Source of the DNA: Paenibacillus selenitireducens | GTDB lineage: Bacteria > Bacillota > Bacilli > Paenibacillales > Paenibacillaceae | NCBI RefSeq assembly: GCF_002021565.1 | Contig: NZ_MSZX01000002.1 | Span: 738,554 to 802,553, forward strand | Direction: 5' to 3' | Length of the DNA: 64,000 bases | Shown here: piece by piece, positions 1-8,444 of the stretch | How positions within the stretch are numbered: the first letter of the stretch is position 1 | How the letters are laid out: every line of letters starts with the position of its first letter | The notes under the pieces: model-generated | Told to the model about the DNA's origin: nothing | The model's database searches: none | Seen by the model: the letters and a program-made list of their open reading frames with translations, nothing else | Translations under genes and position numbers: made by a program

Positions 1-721
1 GTTGGAAGATCGTATGCAAATCATGGAACGGGCAGGCGATCTTCATCCACGAGAACGGCTAATACGTAAAATCGAAGTTTATCTTAGCATATGGAACGAA
101 CACCCTGAATTTATTAAAATGCAAATGCGGGATAATGCGGATCATGTAAATAAAGATATTCGTGAATTTATGTTTAAGATGAGCAAGGTTAATATCGATA
201 TGCTTGTAGGAAGCCTGCGAGATATATACGGACAAGAATTTGAGCCTTATCTTTTGGATGGCGCATCTTTGCTTAGCAGCTTGGTATTCACCTATATGAG
301 TTTTAAGCTATTAGATAACATTCCGATTCAGATAGAGGAGATTAGCAAGTATATCGTCGAAATCATGGATTACACGGCAGAGGGAATGATAAAGCATCGT
401 CCAAGTCCATTGCTGAACGCGCGTATGTTCTCCTTCTTCGAGGGAGATGAAGTAAAGACGAAGCTCGTACATCCTCTTGTCCTCGTGAAGCAAATACGAG
501 AGGCCGTGGAAGGAGCTTCGATCGAGAAGTCGAATAAGCAGGATATACTGGACTCTATCCTTGTGCTTGAAGAGGAATTACTACAAGTGCAGCCTCGCAA
601 AGTCATTCTTTTAGGAATGCTGTCGAATATAAAGGAAGTTGCATCTTGGAGTTCATTGTATGAGCAGCTATGCCACGCTATTGATTCTACATTTAGATAT
701 GCACCAGGCACTTTTCGTTGA
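1..721 (+). CDS. TetR-family regulator, C-terminal part (5' end outside window)
   Basis: The open frame enters from the left edge and ends at TGA 719-721, giving at least 239 residues. It is all-helical and hydrophilic, and it resembles the ligand-binding part of a long TetR/AcrR-type regulator. The N-terminal helix-turn-helix would lie upstream of the window, so the family call rests on helical character and length only. No catalytic motif is visible. A terminator hairpin overlaps the stop codon, so this is probably the last gene of its transcript. An unrelated helical cytosolic protein cannot be excluded. Confidence 0.45.
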   Translation, partial: LEDRMQIMERAGDLHPRERLIRKIEVYLSIWNEHPEFIKMQMRDNADHVNKDIREFMFKMSKVNIDMLVGSLRDIYGQEFEPYLLDGASLLSSLVFTYMSFKLLDNIPIQIEEISKYIVEIMDYTAEGMIKHRPSPLLNARMFSFFEGDEVKTKLVHPLVLVKQIREAVEGASIEKSNKQDILDSILVLEEELLQVQPRKVILLGMLSNIKEVASWSSLYEQLCHAIDSTFRYAPGTFR

Positions 722-750
722 GCATCCAACGGGAAGTGCTATTTTTTTTC
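708..750 (+). terminator. Rho-independent terminator of the TetR-like gene
   Basis: The arms GCACTT-ttCGTTG and CAACG-ggAAGTGC pair across a short loop and are followed by a run of eight T. The stop codon of the upstream gene lies inside the left arm. Confidence 0.8.
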
Positions 751-909
751 TCATCCTTCGAACGGACCGTGAATAGAGGTTTTTCTCATATCATCGATGT
801 TAAAAATGGGATAGAAGGATGACTGTGTATTGATTTTACTCCTGTATCAAGTGTAAAGTTATGAAACAGTAACATACATTCTATAGATGTACCGAAGGAG
901 GTTACCTAA

Positions 910-1986
910 ATGGAACCACGCATGCTCGTGTTCGTTGGATCTTATGCCGAAGCAGATGCTCCCGGCGTATATACGTATTCATTTGATGAGAAGTCTGGGG
1001 AGTTGACCAAGCTTGATGAAGTGTCGGGATTGAAAAATCCGACCTATTTAAATGTAGATATGGATCATCAGAAGCTATATGCAATAGCAGAAAATGTAAC
1101 GGAAGAGGGAACGAAGATCGGGGAGGCCGTCAGTTTCTCGATTGATACAGCCACTGGCAAGCTGAATGTTATGAATCGTGCGAAGACTCTTGATGCTCCG
1201 CAATGTCATATTCAGCGGGACAAGCATAGCCGCTATCTGATCGTATCCAGCTATCATGGAGGATGCGTTGGACTTGTCTCACTTGAAGCTGATGGACAAG
1301 TTGGAAAACAGCTCGATGTACAGCAGCACCACGGTCACGGGCCGCATCCGAATCAGAATCAACCGCATGTGCATTCGGCATTTTTCAGTCCGGATGAGCG
1401 TTACATCTATGTGTCCGATTTGGGCATTGATCGCGTGAAATGCTATACGATTGATTCAGATCGTAATATGCTTGTGCTGCAAGGAGAATCCGCGGTTCCA
1501 GCAGGTTCAGGCCCGCGGCATTTGACATTCCATCCGAATGGAAAATTCGCTTATGTTATTAACGAGCTTAGCTCATCCGTGAGCGTCTTCTCTTATCATT
1601 CGGCATCGGGTGAGCTTCGCTTGACCGAGACCGTGTCAACATTACCGGATGATTATGATGGCGACAATGGTTGCGCGGAGATTGCAATATCCGCTGATGG
1701 ACGCTACCTATATGGATCGAACCGCGGACATGACAGCATCGTCGTTTACGAAGTTCATCCAGACTTAGGTACATTGACGGTTATCCAGCATGTCTCGACC
1801 GAAGGTCGTCACCCGCGTCATTTCGCACTAACGCCAAGCGGGCAATATTTGCTCGCAGCGAATCGCGACACGAACAACATTGCCGTATTCCGCGTCGATA
1901 CATCGACAGGGAAGCTGAACTATACCGGACATTCTATTGAAATATCCAAGCCGGTATGTGTCCAGCCTGTGTATTGCAATGCTTAA
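910..1986 (+). CDS. Lactonase / 6-phosphogluconolactonase family seven-bladed beta-propeller
   Basis: A 358-residue protein of the YkgB/Pgl 'lactonase' family, which hydrolyses 6-phosphogluconolactone in the oxidative pentose phosphate pathway in the members studied. Family features visible are the N-terminal FVGSYAE start, repeated blade motifs (HVHSAFFSPDERYIYVSDLG near residues 150-170, GPRHLTFHPNGKFAYVINE near 200-218, GRHPRHFALTPSGQYLLAAN near 298-317), and a His-rich segment (HHGHGPHPNQNQPHVH) that the family uses near the active site. There is no signal peptide, so it is probably cytosolic. The start is set by a strong AGGAGG site eight bases upstream. It appears monocistronic, with its own terminator downstream. 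The length is typical of the family. Confidence 0.9.
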   Translation: MEPRMLVFVGSYAEADAPGVYTYSFDEKSGELTKLDEVSGLKNPTYLNVDMDHQKLYAIAENVTEEGTKIGEAVSFSIDTATGKLNVMNRAKTLDAPQCHIQRDKHSRYLIVSSYHGGCVGLVSLEADGQVGKQLDVQQHHGHGPHPNQNQPHVHSAFFSPDERYIYVSDLGIDRVKCYTIDSDRNMLVLQGESAVPAGSGPRHLTFHPNGKFAYVINELSSSVSVFSYHSASGELRLTETVSTLPDDYDGDNGCAEIAISADGRYLYGSNRGHDSIVVYEVHPDLGTLTVIQHVSTEGRHPRHFALTPSGQYLLAANRDTNNIAVFRVDTSTGKLNYTGHSIEISKPVCVQPVYCNA

Positions 1987-2036
1987 ATCTTTAGAAAACG
2001 AATAGTAAACAGAAAAGCAGCCTGTATTGCAACATG

Positions 2037-2066
2037 AAAAGTGACCCCAATGAGGGTCACTTTTTT
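2037..2066 (+). terminator. Rho-independent terminator, probably bidirectional
   Basis: A perfect hairpin (AAGTGACCC / GGGTCACTT, loop CAATGA) is followed by T6. The A-run on its left side would let it also serve the minus-strand gene ending at 2101. Confidence 0.85.
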
Positions 2067-2100
2067 CATTTTGGGCCACAGTTCAAAATCGGGATAAGGT

Positions 2101-2961
2101 CTAGTGTTGTAAATTCTCCTGAAGAAACGCATCTAGCGTTCGTGGATCTCTACCGAGCAATCGTTTGACCGTATCCGTAGGTCTTTCCGGCACTACTGTG
2201 GCCATCATCTGAATTTCTACAACGTGATCCGCTAGCCATGGCGGCATCTGTGCGAGCTCGATCAAATTATTGCGTTGAACTTCGGGCTCTAAATTGATAT
2301 ATCGAATGGTTCTGTCCAGCAAGATAGATAACTTATCTGCGATCTGCGGATAACTGAACGTTTCCGAGCCTGTCAAAGTGTAAATCTGTCCGGCTGTTTC
2401 GCGGTTAGTCAATACCTCAGCGGCAACATCCGCGATATCTCGACAGTCAATAAAATTACATGAAGAATTGCCCATCGAGCCGAAAAACATACTTTGTGTC
2501 GTAACCGTAGGTATAAGACGCAGCAGATTTTGCATAAAAGCATAAGGACGCAATACGGTATAAGTCAAACCTGATTCGGCTAACACCTTCTCAATTTTCT
2601 CGTGCCAGCCGGCTACAGCTACTGGAGATCTCTCTTCAAAAGCAGGACTTGAAATTTTGACAATATGCTTTATGCCGGCTTGGATAGCTATATGAATGAT
2701 TGATGTCTCCATTTCAATTTGTTGAGGGCTATTGGACATTGCAAGAAAAAGCTGATCTGTTCCAGTAAAAGCGCGATACAGCGACGAAAGGTCGGATGCA
2801 TCCGCCATAACAGCCTCAATATTTGAACCACCTAATTCCTTGATTTTAGCATGCAGCTTCTCAGGGTTTCTGCTCAGCGCCCGAGCGGGTACACCTAACT
2901 TGATCAAACGTTCCACTAGGGCATTTCCTATCGTTCCTGTTGCTCCAATAATCGCTATCAT
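2101..2961 (-). CDS. NmrA/YtfG-like atypical SDR (NAD(P)H-binding quinone or azo reductase type)
   Basis: A 286-residue Rossmann protein. The N-terminal nucleotide-binding motif is IGATGTIGNALVERL (residues 4-18), the GxxGxxG pattern of atypical SDRs. It is followed by the family's 'ARALSRNPEK' segment and a central HIVKISSPA strand. The family (NmrA, YtfG/QorB, HSCARG) binds NADP(H) and either reduces quinones or senses redox state. The substrate here cannot be read from the sequence. The start ATG follows GGAGGAATGCTGAA. It lies 21 bp downstream of the membrane-protein gene on the same strand and probably shares its promoter, so both are likely controlled by the divergent MarR regulator. 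Confidence 0.75.
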   Translation of the reverse strand: MIAIIGATGTIGNALVERLIKLGVPARALSRNPEKLHAKIKELGGSNIEAVMADASDLSSLYRAFTGTDQLFLAMSNSPQQIEMETSIIHIAIQAGIKHIVKISSPAFEERSPVAVAGWHEKIEKVLAESGLTYTVLRPYAFMQNLLRLIPTVTTQSMFFGSMGNSSCNFIDCRDIADVAAEVLTNRETAGQIYTLTGSETFSYPQIADKLSILLDRTIRYINLEPEVQRNNLIELAQMPPWLADHVVEIQMMATVVPERPTDTVKRLLGRDPRTLDAFLQENLQH

Positions 2962-2982
2962 TTCAGCATTCCTCCAATTGAT

Positions 2983-3462
2983 CTACTTTTTGATTGACGC
3001 GCGCCACCGCCAGCTTATGATTGTACTTGCAATCGTTGCTGACAGCGGAAAATCGATCCAGATATGACCTGACCAAGCTAAAAAATCAGTCAGTTTGGCT
3101 ATTTCAAATATACTTGTTGTTACAAACGCGGATAGTAAGCCTAACATGCTTCCGCCAAGTGCGAATAGCCCTATCACTACCCATTGCGGACTACGTACAA
3201 GCCAGTATTTTTGCTTCCCTTTAGCTCGCAGCCAAAGGCCTATCAATAAAGCAAACAAAGCAGACGTTCCACCAATCGTGGTTAATGCTCTAAATTGAAG
3301 AATCTTATCCGCAGTAACCAATCCACCAATACCTGCCATAACCGCAGGGGAGACATAAGCCATTAACACTTCTCGCAATAGCACAAATGTCTTGGTACCG
3401 GAACGAACAGATCTTATGCTATATGCATCTTCTGTCGTGTCCGAGTATTTTGTCTTATTCAT
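2983..3462 (-). CDS. Small integral membrane protein, four predicted TM segments
   Basis: A 159-residue protein with a hydrophilic N-terminus (about 28 residues) and four hydrophobic segments near residues 33-50, 58-77, 89-113 and 130-150. It is Gly/Ala-rich in the second and third segments. I do not recognise the family with certainty; DUF-type inner-membrane proteins often sit with MarR/SDR pairs. The RBS AAAGGAG precedes ATG 3462. It is the first gene of a two-gene minus-strand unit with the SDR, divergent from the MarR gene. The shared operator-like sites upstream suggest drug- or redox-inducible expression. Confidence 0.6.
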   Translation of the reverse strand: MNKTKYSDTTEDAYSIRSVRSGTKTFVLLREVLMAYVSPAVMAGIGGLVTADKILQFRALTTIGGTSALFALLIGLWLRAKGKQKYWLVRSPQWVVIGLFALGGSMLGLLSAFVTTSIFEIAKLTDFLAWSGHIWIDFPLSATIASTIISWRWRASIKK

Positions 3463-3484
3463 CAGGCTGCTCCTTTTCGATTAA

Positions 3485-3700
3485 TTAGGAACCTAACTAT
3501 ATATGTGTAATAAAAGGCCAACTTCACAAGCCGTACGACACATATCATGTTTATTCCTTCCTTCCACACGATCCACTCGCTAGCAACGTTGTTATCGTAG
3601 ATCACAAATATAGTATGGTACCTAACTATATTTGTGTCAACAACTTTTTTTACTACCACTTCGCTTGACATGGAAACTGGTTAGGTGCCATATTATACTT
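3485..3700. promoter_or_regulatory. Divergent promoter region with repeated MarR-type operator sites
   Basis: Two copies of a motif with core CCTAACTATAT followed by (A/T)TGTGT lie at 3488-3508 and 3617-3637. A partial inverted copy, TTAGGTGCCATATTAT, lies at 3681-3696. A minus-strand promoter can be read: TTGACA (complement of 3635-3640), 17 bp spacer, then CATACT, overlapping the second site. A plus-strand TTGACA at 3665-3670 precedes CATATT by 18 bp, overlapping the third site. This arrangement fits autorepression by the MarR protein together with repression of the membrane protein/SDR unit. Confidence 0.6.
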
Positions 3701-4246
3701 ATGACTAAAAACTCTAACTTCTCTAATGAAAATAATGCTGTTCCATCACTTTTACAATCGAAGCAACAAATTGAGCGCTATAACTTAAAGGTAGACGCAC
3801 AAGCTATACTTGTCGCAGCTAGACTCATGGAAGCAGGCTCCAAACTTGGTCAGGCTGCTGAGATTCACTTCTCCAGATTCGGTTTGTCGACAGGCCGCTA
3901 TCGATTATTGGCTGACCTTGAAGATCAAGAAGGCGAAGCATTACCTTCACAATTAGCAGAGCATCTTGGCGTTACGCGCGCTACTGTTACGGGACTTATC
4001 GACATTTTGGAGCGTGATGGTCTCGTATCCCGTCGAGCCAGCTCGAAAGATGGTCGGCAAAAGACAGTCATCCTAACTGAGCTGGGCGCAAAAAAAATGC
4101 ATGACATGGCTCCAGAGCACTTTTCAAGATTGGAAGCCATGGTCTCCTCATTAAGTATCGAAGAACGCAGCATATTCCTCGATTTGCTTGATCGCGTGAC
4201 AAATGGCATTTCAGCGCTGACAGACGGATCAGGCGAAGCAACATAA
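3701..4246 (+). CDS. MarR-family transcriptional regulator
   Basis: A winged-helix regulator of about 181 residues from ATG 3701. The helix-turn-helix lies in the segment LPSQLAEHLGVTRATVTGLI, followed by the wing containing RRASSKDGRQKTVILTELG, the DxRxxxxxLT signature of MarR proteins. The helices at both ends form the dimer interface. The protein probably represses the divergent membrane protein/SDR pair and itself through the repeats at 3485-3700. The frame is open upstream to 3632, but 3701 is the first ATG. It lies about where the plus-strand promoter would start transcription and has no clear RBS, so the message may be leaderless. Confidence 0.85.
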   Translation: MTKNSNFSNENNAVPSLLQSKQQIERYNLKVDAQAILVAARLMEAGSKLGQAAEIHFSRFGLSTGRYRLLADLEDQEGEALPSQLAEHLGVTRATVTGLIDILERDGLVSRRASSKDGRQKTVILTELGAKKMHDMAPEHFSRLEAMVSSLSIEERSIFLDLLDRVTNGISALTDGSGEAT

Positions 4247-4295
4247 TCAATTCAATCGGTTTGTTGAACCATCATTTTAAAAGAAAGGAGTTTCA

Positions 4296-4403
4296 CTGCT
4301 CGAATCTTTGGAGCTTCCGAATCGTCCAGATTTCTGGAATGGCCTCGAAGCTTGGTCAGTTGAACACCATTACATCATTCATTCAGAAAGAATTCCTTTT
4401 TGA
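4296..4403 (+). pseudogene. N-terminal remnant of an unrecognised gene at the element junction
   Basis: After a good RBS (AAAGGAG) an open stretch of about 35 codons contains LESLELPNRPDFWNGLEAW and then ends. There is no conventional ATG; a CTG or a lost start would be needed. Immediately downstream the sequence changes to the conserved right end of the sigK-associated element. I read it as the 5' stub of a chromosomal gene cut off by the oldest insertion. The function is unknown. Confidence 0.3.
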
Positions 4404-4407
4404 TCAA

Positions 4408-4449
4408 TGAAAAATTGACTATCTAAATGGAATATGGAAAGAAAAGTGA
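4408..4449 (+). pseudogene. 3' relic of the 123-aa recombinase-linked gene
   Basis: The translation KIDYLNGIWKEK-stop closely matches the C-terminus KIDSLNGIWKER of the intact gene at 24228-24599. The downstream DNA (CATAAGGATCACAAAC and onwards, into the sigK promoter) is also shared with 24600-24756. This is therefore the right end of an earlier element of the same family whose body is gone. Confidence 0.7.
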
Positions 4450-4619
4450 ATAGAAAACCAACCTCATAAGGATCACAAACTTTAGACCAATTTTATTTAG
4501 CAGAGAAGGTAATTAGCTTTTTCCAACCGTACATGCACGCATAGGCTCCTGCCCACATAGAATGTAACGTTCTCGGTCGTATGGATCAAGAAGGTGTTTA
4601 CGTCTTAGGAGGTGGAGAA
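4450..4619 (+). promoter_or_regulatory. sigK promoter copy 1 (sigma-E type -10)
   Basis: This non-coding stretch is nearly identical to 24600-24756 and partly to 34320-34439. A -10 like the sigma-E consensus, CATAGAAT, lies at 4556-4563. It is followed by conserved GTAACGTTCTC and the RBS GGAGGTGGAGAA before ATG 4620. The -35 is weak, as expected if an activator such as SpoIIID assists; that part is inference from sigK regulation in Bacillus. Confidence 0.6.
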
Positions 4620-4829
4620 ATGCTTGGATTTTTGTCAACGATAGCCATGTTCATTAAGCAACTTTCCTTGTTGGTATCCTACGTTAAAAATAATGCGTTC
4701 CCCCAACCATTAACGGAAGATGAAGAAATGAAGCATTTGCGGCTTATGGCTGAAGGCAACGCGCATTCGAGAAACATGCTTGTCGAACATAACTTACGTC
4801 TTGTGGCGCATATCGTCAACACGTTGTGA
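4620..4829 (+). pseudogene. sigK: Truncated sigK copy 1 (pro-sequence and start of region 1-2 only)
   Basis: Encodes 69 residues beginning [20 protein letters not shown], nearly identical to the intact sigma-K at 34440 up to LRLVAHIV (residue 66), then NTL and stop. All downstream sigma regions (most of 2, plus 3 and 4) are missing, so it cannot act as a sigma factor. It retains promoter, RBS and an open frame. The breakpoint is identical to that of the copy at 24757, and the next 20 bases (pattern AACAnnTTnTGAACA) are shared between those two but not with intact sigK. This marks a site-specific recombination junction rather than random decay. Confidence 0.9.
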
Positions 4830-5024
4830 ACACGAACCGATGTCAGAAACGGCGCTATTTAAGTTCAGCGGGAGGTACGTGCGATGAACTGGACAAGCTA
4901 CTATAGTGGTCCGTTACTTGCTCAAAAGAGTCGACTGACCAAAATCTGGGTTTGAAATGCTAAGGTAATATTGATTTTTAGGTCCGCACCGGCTTGAAAA
5001 ATGCTCTTGATGGGAGTGGTATCT
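4830..5024. other. Left end of the RADAR-carrying segment, no convincing gene
   Basis: The sequence after the sigK breakpoint starts with element-specific bases TGAACACGAA. A 23-codon open frame starting MNWTSYYSG near 4884 has a fair RBS but no recognised similarity. Nothing else is supported. Confidence 0.4.
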
Positions 5025-5126
5025 GTGGAAAAGGTAAGCTCACCAGAATATCGCAAATATGAGCAGCGATTCATTCAAGCAGAGGTTGAAGCGAATTCAG
5101 AGCTGAAGGCTTCCGGTCTTAAGTAA
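5025..5126 (+). CDS. Possible 33-aa small protein
   Basis: GTG start with GGGAG nine bases upstream. The product is charged and helical, containing SSPEYRKYEQRFIQAEVEAN. The function is unknown. It could be a real short protein or the remnant of a longer one. Codon use is compatible with coding, but there is no second copy in the window for comparison. Confidence 0.3.
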   Translation: MEKVSSPEYRKYEQRFIQAEVEANSELKASGLK

Positions 5127-5296
5127 AGCTTATACGGAAGAAGATGATCCTTATGCAGGTATGTTCCACATCGTTATGAGGGGAGGAGGGCTTACTTTGA
5201 GTTTCTTGCACTGATAGTTGCTGTTTTGTTTCTTGACTAGAAATAAATGGATTAATCTTGAAGTATGAGAATGTAACACGAGAAATTTTAGAATAA

Positions 5297-5336
5297 AGCA
5301 CTGCGAACTCAATTTGAGAGAATGCAGTGTTTTTCA
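5297..5336 (+). terminator. Likely Rho-independent terminator
   Basis: CACTGC (5299-5304) pairs with GCAGTG (5324-5329) and is followed by T5. The loop is long (19 nt), which lowers confidence. It would insulate the RADAR operon from transcription coming through the truncated sigK copy. Confidence 0.45.
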
Positions 5337-5657
5337 GTTTATGCTATCTAATATCACTATAATCTATAAATCAGATACAGGCTAAACAGAACGAACGTTT
5401 GGAAGGGTTTAGGTGATTATTGTTGAATTATGTATTTATATGTAGATGTGTAAAGTCAATAGGTCTTTATCATTAGACGATATATATCAAAAGTTACAGA
5501 TGTGAGAGATACAAAACGTATTATTGCTTTGTAGAAAGTATGTTCTGTGAGCATTTGAAAAACAAGAGTTGAGCAGCCTTACATTAGGTTAGAGAAACAA
5601 AAACCGAAAAGTTAACCTTAATTAGACATTACTTCAAAACGAGGAAGGATGAAAGCA
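5337..5657 (+). promoter_or_regulatory. Leader of the RADAR operon
   Basis: This AT-rich 320-bp stretch has no gene. It must hold the operon promoter, but I cannot choose a single -35/-10 pair with confidence. The RBS AGGAAGG ends at 5648. It is nine bases from ATG 5658 but touches ATG 5649, so 5658 is the better start. Confidence 0.35.
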
Positions 5658-8444
5658 ATGCAGCAAGAAGAAGTGATTTTGGGAGCAAGAGCTCTAGGTG
5701 ATCAAATTTTAAAAATAATGCCAACTTATGACATTATGTTAAGTCAAATAGAAGATATAAGAGAATCAGTGAAACTGTTGAACGACTGTAATAGTGATCG
5801 AGACACTAGAAAGCAAGTCTATAATAATACAATTGGCATATTTGGGCCTAGAGGCGCAGGGAAGTCGTCTGCACTGTATACCTTGAAAAGTGATTTGGAT
5901 AACAAATCCAGCATTCTATTCCCCTTAATTGAGCCAGATAACTTTGGTGAAAATACGAAGATCATCGGATCCATTGTTGGTTTTTTGAAAAAAGAGGGAG
6001 AAGCTTTGTTAGAAGAATTGAAAAAGGGGGAATTAAAGGAAGAACAACGACAGAAGTTGGTAGACTACTATAATGCGGGGGTATATAAGCCTAATAATAA
6101 GTTGCAACAGTTAATACATGAAACGATTGAATATCACTTATATACTGAAAATCAGTATCGAAATATACTTACCCAGCATTACGAGGATTTAGCCGTTTAT
6201 ATTAAAAATTCCTCCCGTGTGCTTAGTCCCGACATTGCCTTCAAGAGGAAGTTAAATGAGCTGATAGATGAAATTATTCGCGTAAAGCAGGCATTGGACA
6301 CCCCTAATGAACCGATATTAGTCTTTATTTTTATTGATGATATTGACCTCAAGACCTCCAAAACAAGAGAGTTGATGGAGGCACTATTGCAATATACGGA
6401 TCACCCCAATATTGTTACAGTACTGTCAGGAGACTACGATATTCTGTTAGAATCACTTACGCTAGCATTGCTTGCAGATGAGCCTTTACAACAAATTGGC
6501 TTGGATGTGTATGATTCATTAAAAGCACTGGAGCATCCTTACAATAGATCCGGTGTAGAGAAAATTGAATTACTTACAATTATGAAACGCAAGTCGGAGC
6601 TGGCTCATGAATATTTGAAGAAAATCATTCCTTCAGCCAGAAGACATCAGTTGGTGAATTGGAATACGGTAACGATTCCGCGTTTTTCATTTGGTAAATA
6701 TGACTTACTAGACCGTATGGCTCAGTTGATGGGTGACCGGTCAATTTTTAACTATGTAAATTTAAATGTAAATACAAATGATAAGAATGAACGAGATCAC
6801 TATTTACCGATTAAAAACAGCTACATAGTATTTGATGAGAGACCGCGCGGGCTTGTTAATGCCTACTACAATTTGGTACAGTTGATAAACGATCTTGAGG
6901 TTAGCAAGACAGATTTACTCAGATCTGTTAAGGCCTTTGTTGATACGTTGATTCTCTCGAATACGAAATTGGTCAAGCAACAGCAATGGCTATTTGATCA
7001 ATTTCTGCAGTGGGGGAGTGATGAGAATTCCACTTACATTAATTACTCTGTTGCTGGCAAGAATAACAACGAGGATAGTGATAGAGAAAGTCTGGAGTTA
7101 CAAATCTTCATAGTTGCAGAAATTGTGAAGAAATTATTGCCTAATGTGAGATATAATGCGGGAGACTTTACAACGTTTAAAGGCAGTTTGTTTGAGAAAT
7201 TTATCCACGGAAATAAAGGGAAAGAAGTTAATGTTCATTCTTACGGGTACAGGCTATATCATTTGATGCGGGGATTAGTATTACATATGGATGTGCCTGC
7301 GGCAATGTTAATGATAGAGTATCTTTCGATGTCTACATATGATCCTTACTATTATGAGTACGAGTACACAAGGGATAATAAAAGAAGTGAAAAAGATCGG
7401 TTTGTAGTGGAACGTGTAGCGCAATTACTACAACAGTATCCATCCATATTTGAGCCACTTTATTATAAAGCTCAGAATGAAAAAAATGACGAAATCAATA
7501 AGGCGCTAAATATTTTATACGACCTGTGTTACGTGCCTTCTGGGTATGAAGTAACAGAGCTCGTATTTGAAGAAGTACTACGTAATTTCAAATTCCAAAA
7601 AACTCAAGATGGCTTAAGCGACGAGGAAATTAAAAGGACGTTGTTCATCAATAATCTAACCAGAATTAGAGAGAAACAACAGAAAGAATTTACTGAAAGA
7701 AATCGTGCTGATTTGGTTAGTAGTGTAGTAGTTTTAGCAAAAGATCAAAATCGCAATTTGGCAAAAGCACTAGAGTTCATTTCTAGAAAGCTATCTGAGA
7801 ACCCATCGATTGAGCTTTCAAAGAGTGTAACTCAAACCATTGAAATTAATATGGGGAAATTTAGTGATTATGTTTTTGATAAGCTTAAGGAACCAAATAT
7901 TAAGGTGCAGATTGAAATGACGGCATCAATTGGCAAGGTTTTTGAAAAATTCATGAGTGAATATTCTGGGGGAAATAACACTATTTATAGTGAATGTAAA
8001 AATCTTGTCCGGGATTATATTAATCCAGATAATAAATACACCTACCTTGATTTAAAGGGATACATAAAAATAATAAATCGATTAAAAGCATTAGCTTCAA
8101 ATAACCGTGTGTGGTATGGACGAAGCGAAGCCAGAAATTTGTATAACTCTTTGCAATACTCCTCAATTATAGCTGAGCACAGTCTGAACAATAATGAGGA
8201 GAATAACAACTTGTTTTTCACTGGTAATGATATTTTCATTTTAAGTTTATATTATCAATATTATGCTAGTACTCAGAAATTTTCAGATGACCAGAAATAT
8301 GAAAGTGCAAAAGCCAGAATTAGAACGGAACTTGATGAGGCCTTTAAGAATATTAAAGACCAAACCGAGATCGAACTTCGTGAATTTGATTTAAGATTAG
8401 ATGAAGCTGAAGAACAATTGAAAACCAGCGGTGAAATAGAATGA
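5658..8444 (+). CDS. rdrA: RdrA-like P-loop ATPase of a RADAR anti-phage system
   Basis: About 928 residues (931 from the alternative ATG 5649). The P-loop GIFGPRGAGKSS lies near residues 60-72 and the Walker B strand VFIFIDDIDL near 225-235, as in the STAND/KAP-like ATPase RdrA. The long C-terminal two thirds are helical with no recognised domain, and the last 30 residues are a charged coil. In characterised RADAR systems RdrA forms a ring that senses infection and works with the deaminase RdrB. The identification rests on the pairing: the next gene overlaps by 4 bp (ATGA) and is a giant adenosine-deaminase-like protein. Cytosolic. The AT-rich composition differs from the flanking chromosome, suggesting transfer. 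Confidence 0.85.
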   Translation: MQQEEVILGARALGDQILKIMPTYDIMLSQIEDIRESVKLLNDCNSDRDTRKQVYNNTIGIFGPRGAGKSSALYTLKSDLDNKSSILFPLIEPDNFGENTKIIGSIVGFLKKEGEALLEELKKGELKEEQRQKLVDYYNAGVYKPNNKLQQLIHETIEYHLYTENQYRNILTQHYEDLAVYIKNSSRVLSPDIAFKRKLNELIDEIIRVKQALDTPNEPILVFIFIDDIDLKTSKTRELMEALLQYTDHPNIVTVLSGDYDILLESLTLALLADEPLQQIGLDVYDSLKALEHPYNRSGVEKIELLTIMKRKSELAHEYLKKIIPSARRHQLVNWNTVTIPRFSFGKYDLLDRMAQLMGDRSIFNYVNLNVNTNDKNERDHYLPIKNSYIVFDERPRGLVNAYYNLVQLINDLEVSKTDLLRSVKAFVDTLILSNTKLVKQQQWLFDQFLQWGSDENSTYINYSVAGKNNNEDSDRESLELQIFIVAEIVKKLLPNVRYNAGDFTTFKGSLFEKFIHGNKGKEVNVHSYGYRLYHLMRGLVLHMDVPAAMLMIEYLSMSTYDPYYYEYEYTRDNKRSEKDRFVVERVAQLLQQYPSIFEPLYYKAQNEKNDEINKALNILYDLCYVPSGYEVTELVFEEVLRNFKFQKTQDGLSDEEIKRTLFINNLTRIREKQQKEFTERNRADLVSSVVVLAKDQNRNLAKALEFISRKLSENPSIELSKSVTQTIEINMGKFSDYVFDKLKEPNIKVQIEMTASIGKVFEKFMSEYSGGNNTIYSECKNLVRDYINPDNKYTYLDLKGYIKIINRLKALASNNRVWYGRSEARNLYNSLQYSSIIAEHSLNNNEENNNLFFTGNDIFILSLYYQYYASTQKFSDDQKYESAKARIRTELDEAFKNIKDQTEIELREFDLRLDEAEEQLKTSGEIE

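Noticed and set aside
5025-5126. Claiming the 33-aa frame as a toxin or leader peptide
   Set aside because: No partner gene, no recognised motif and only a moderate RBS; kept only as a low-confidence small gene.
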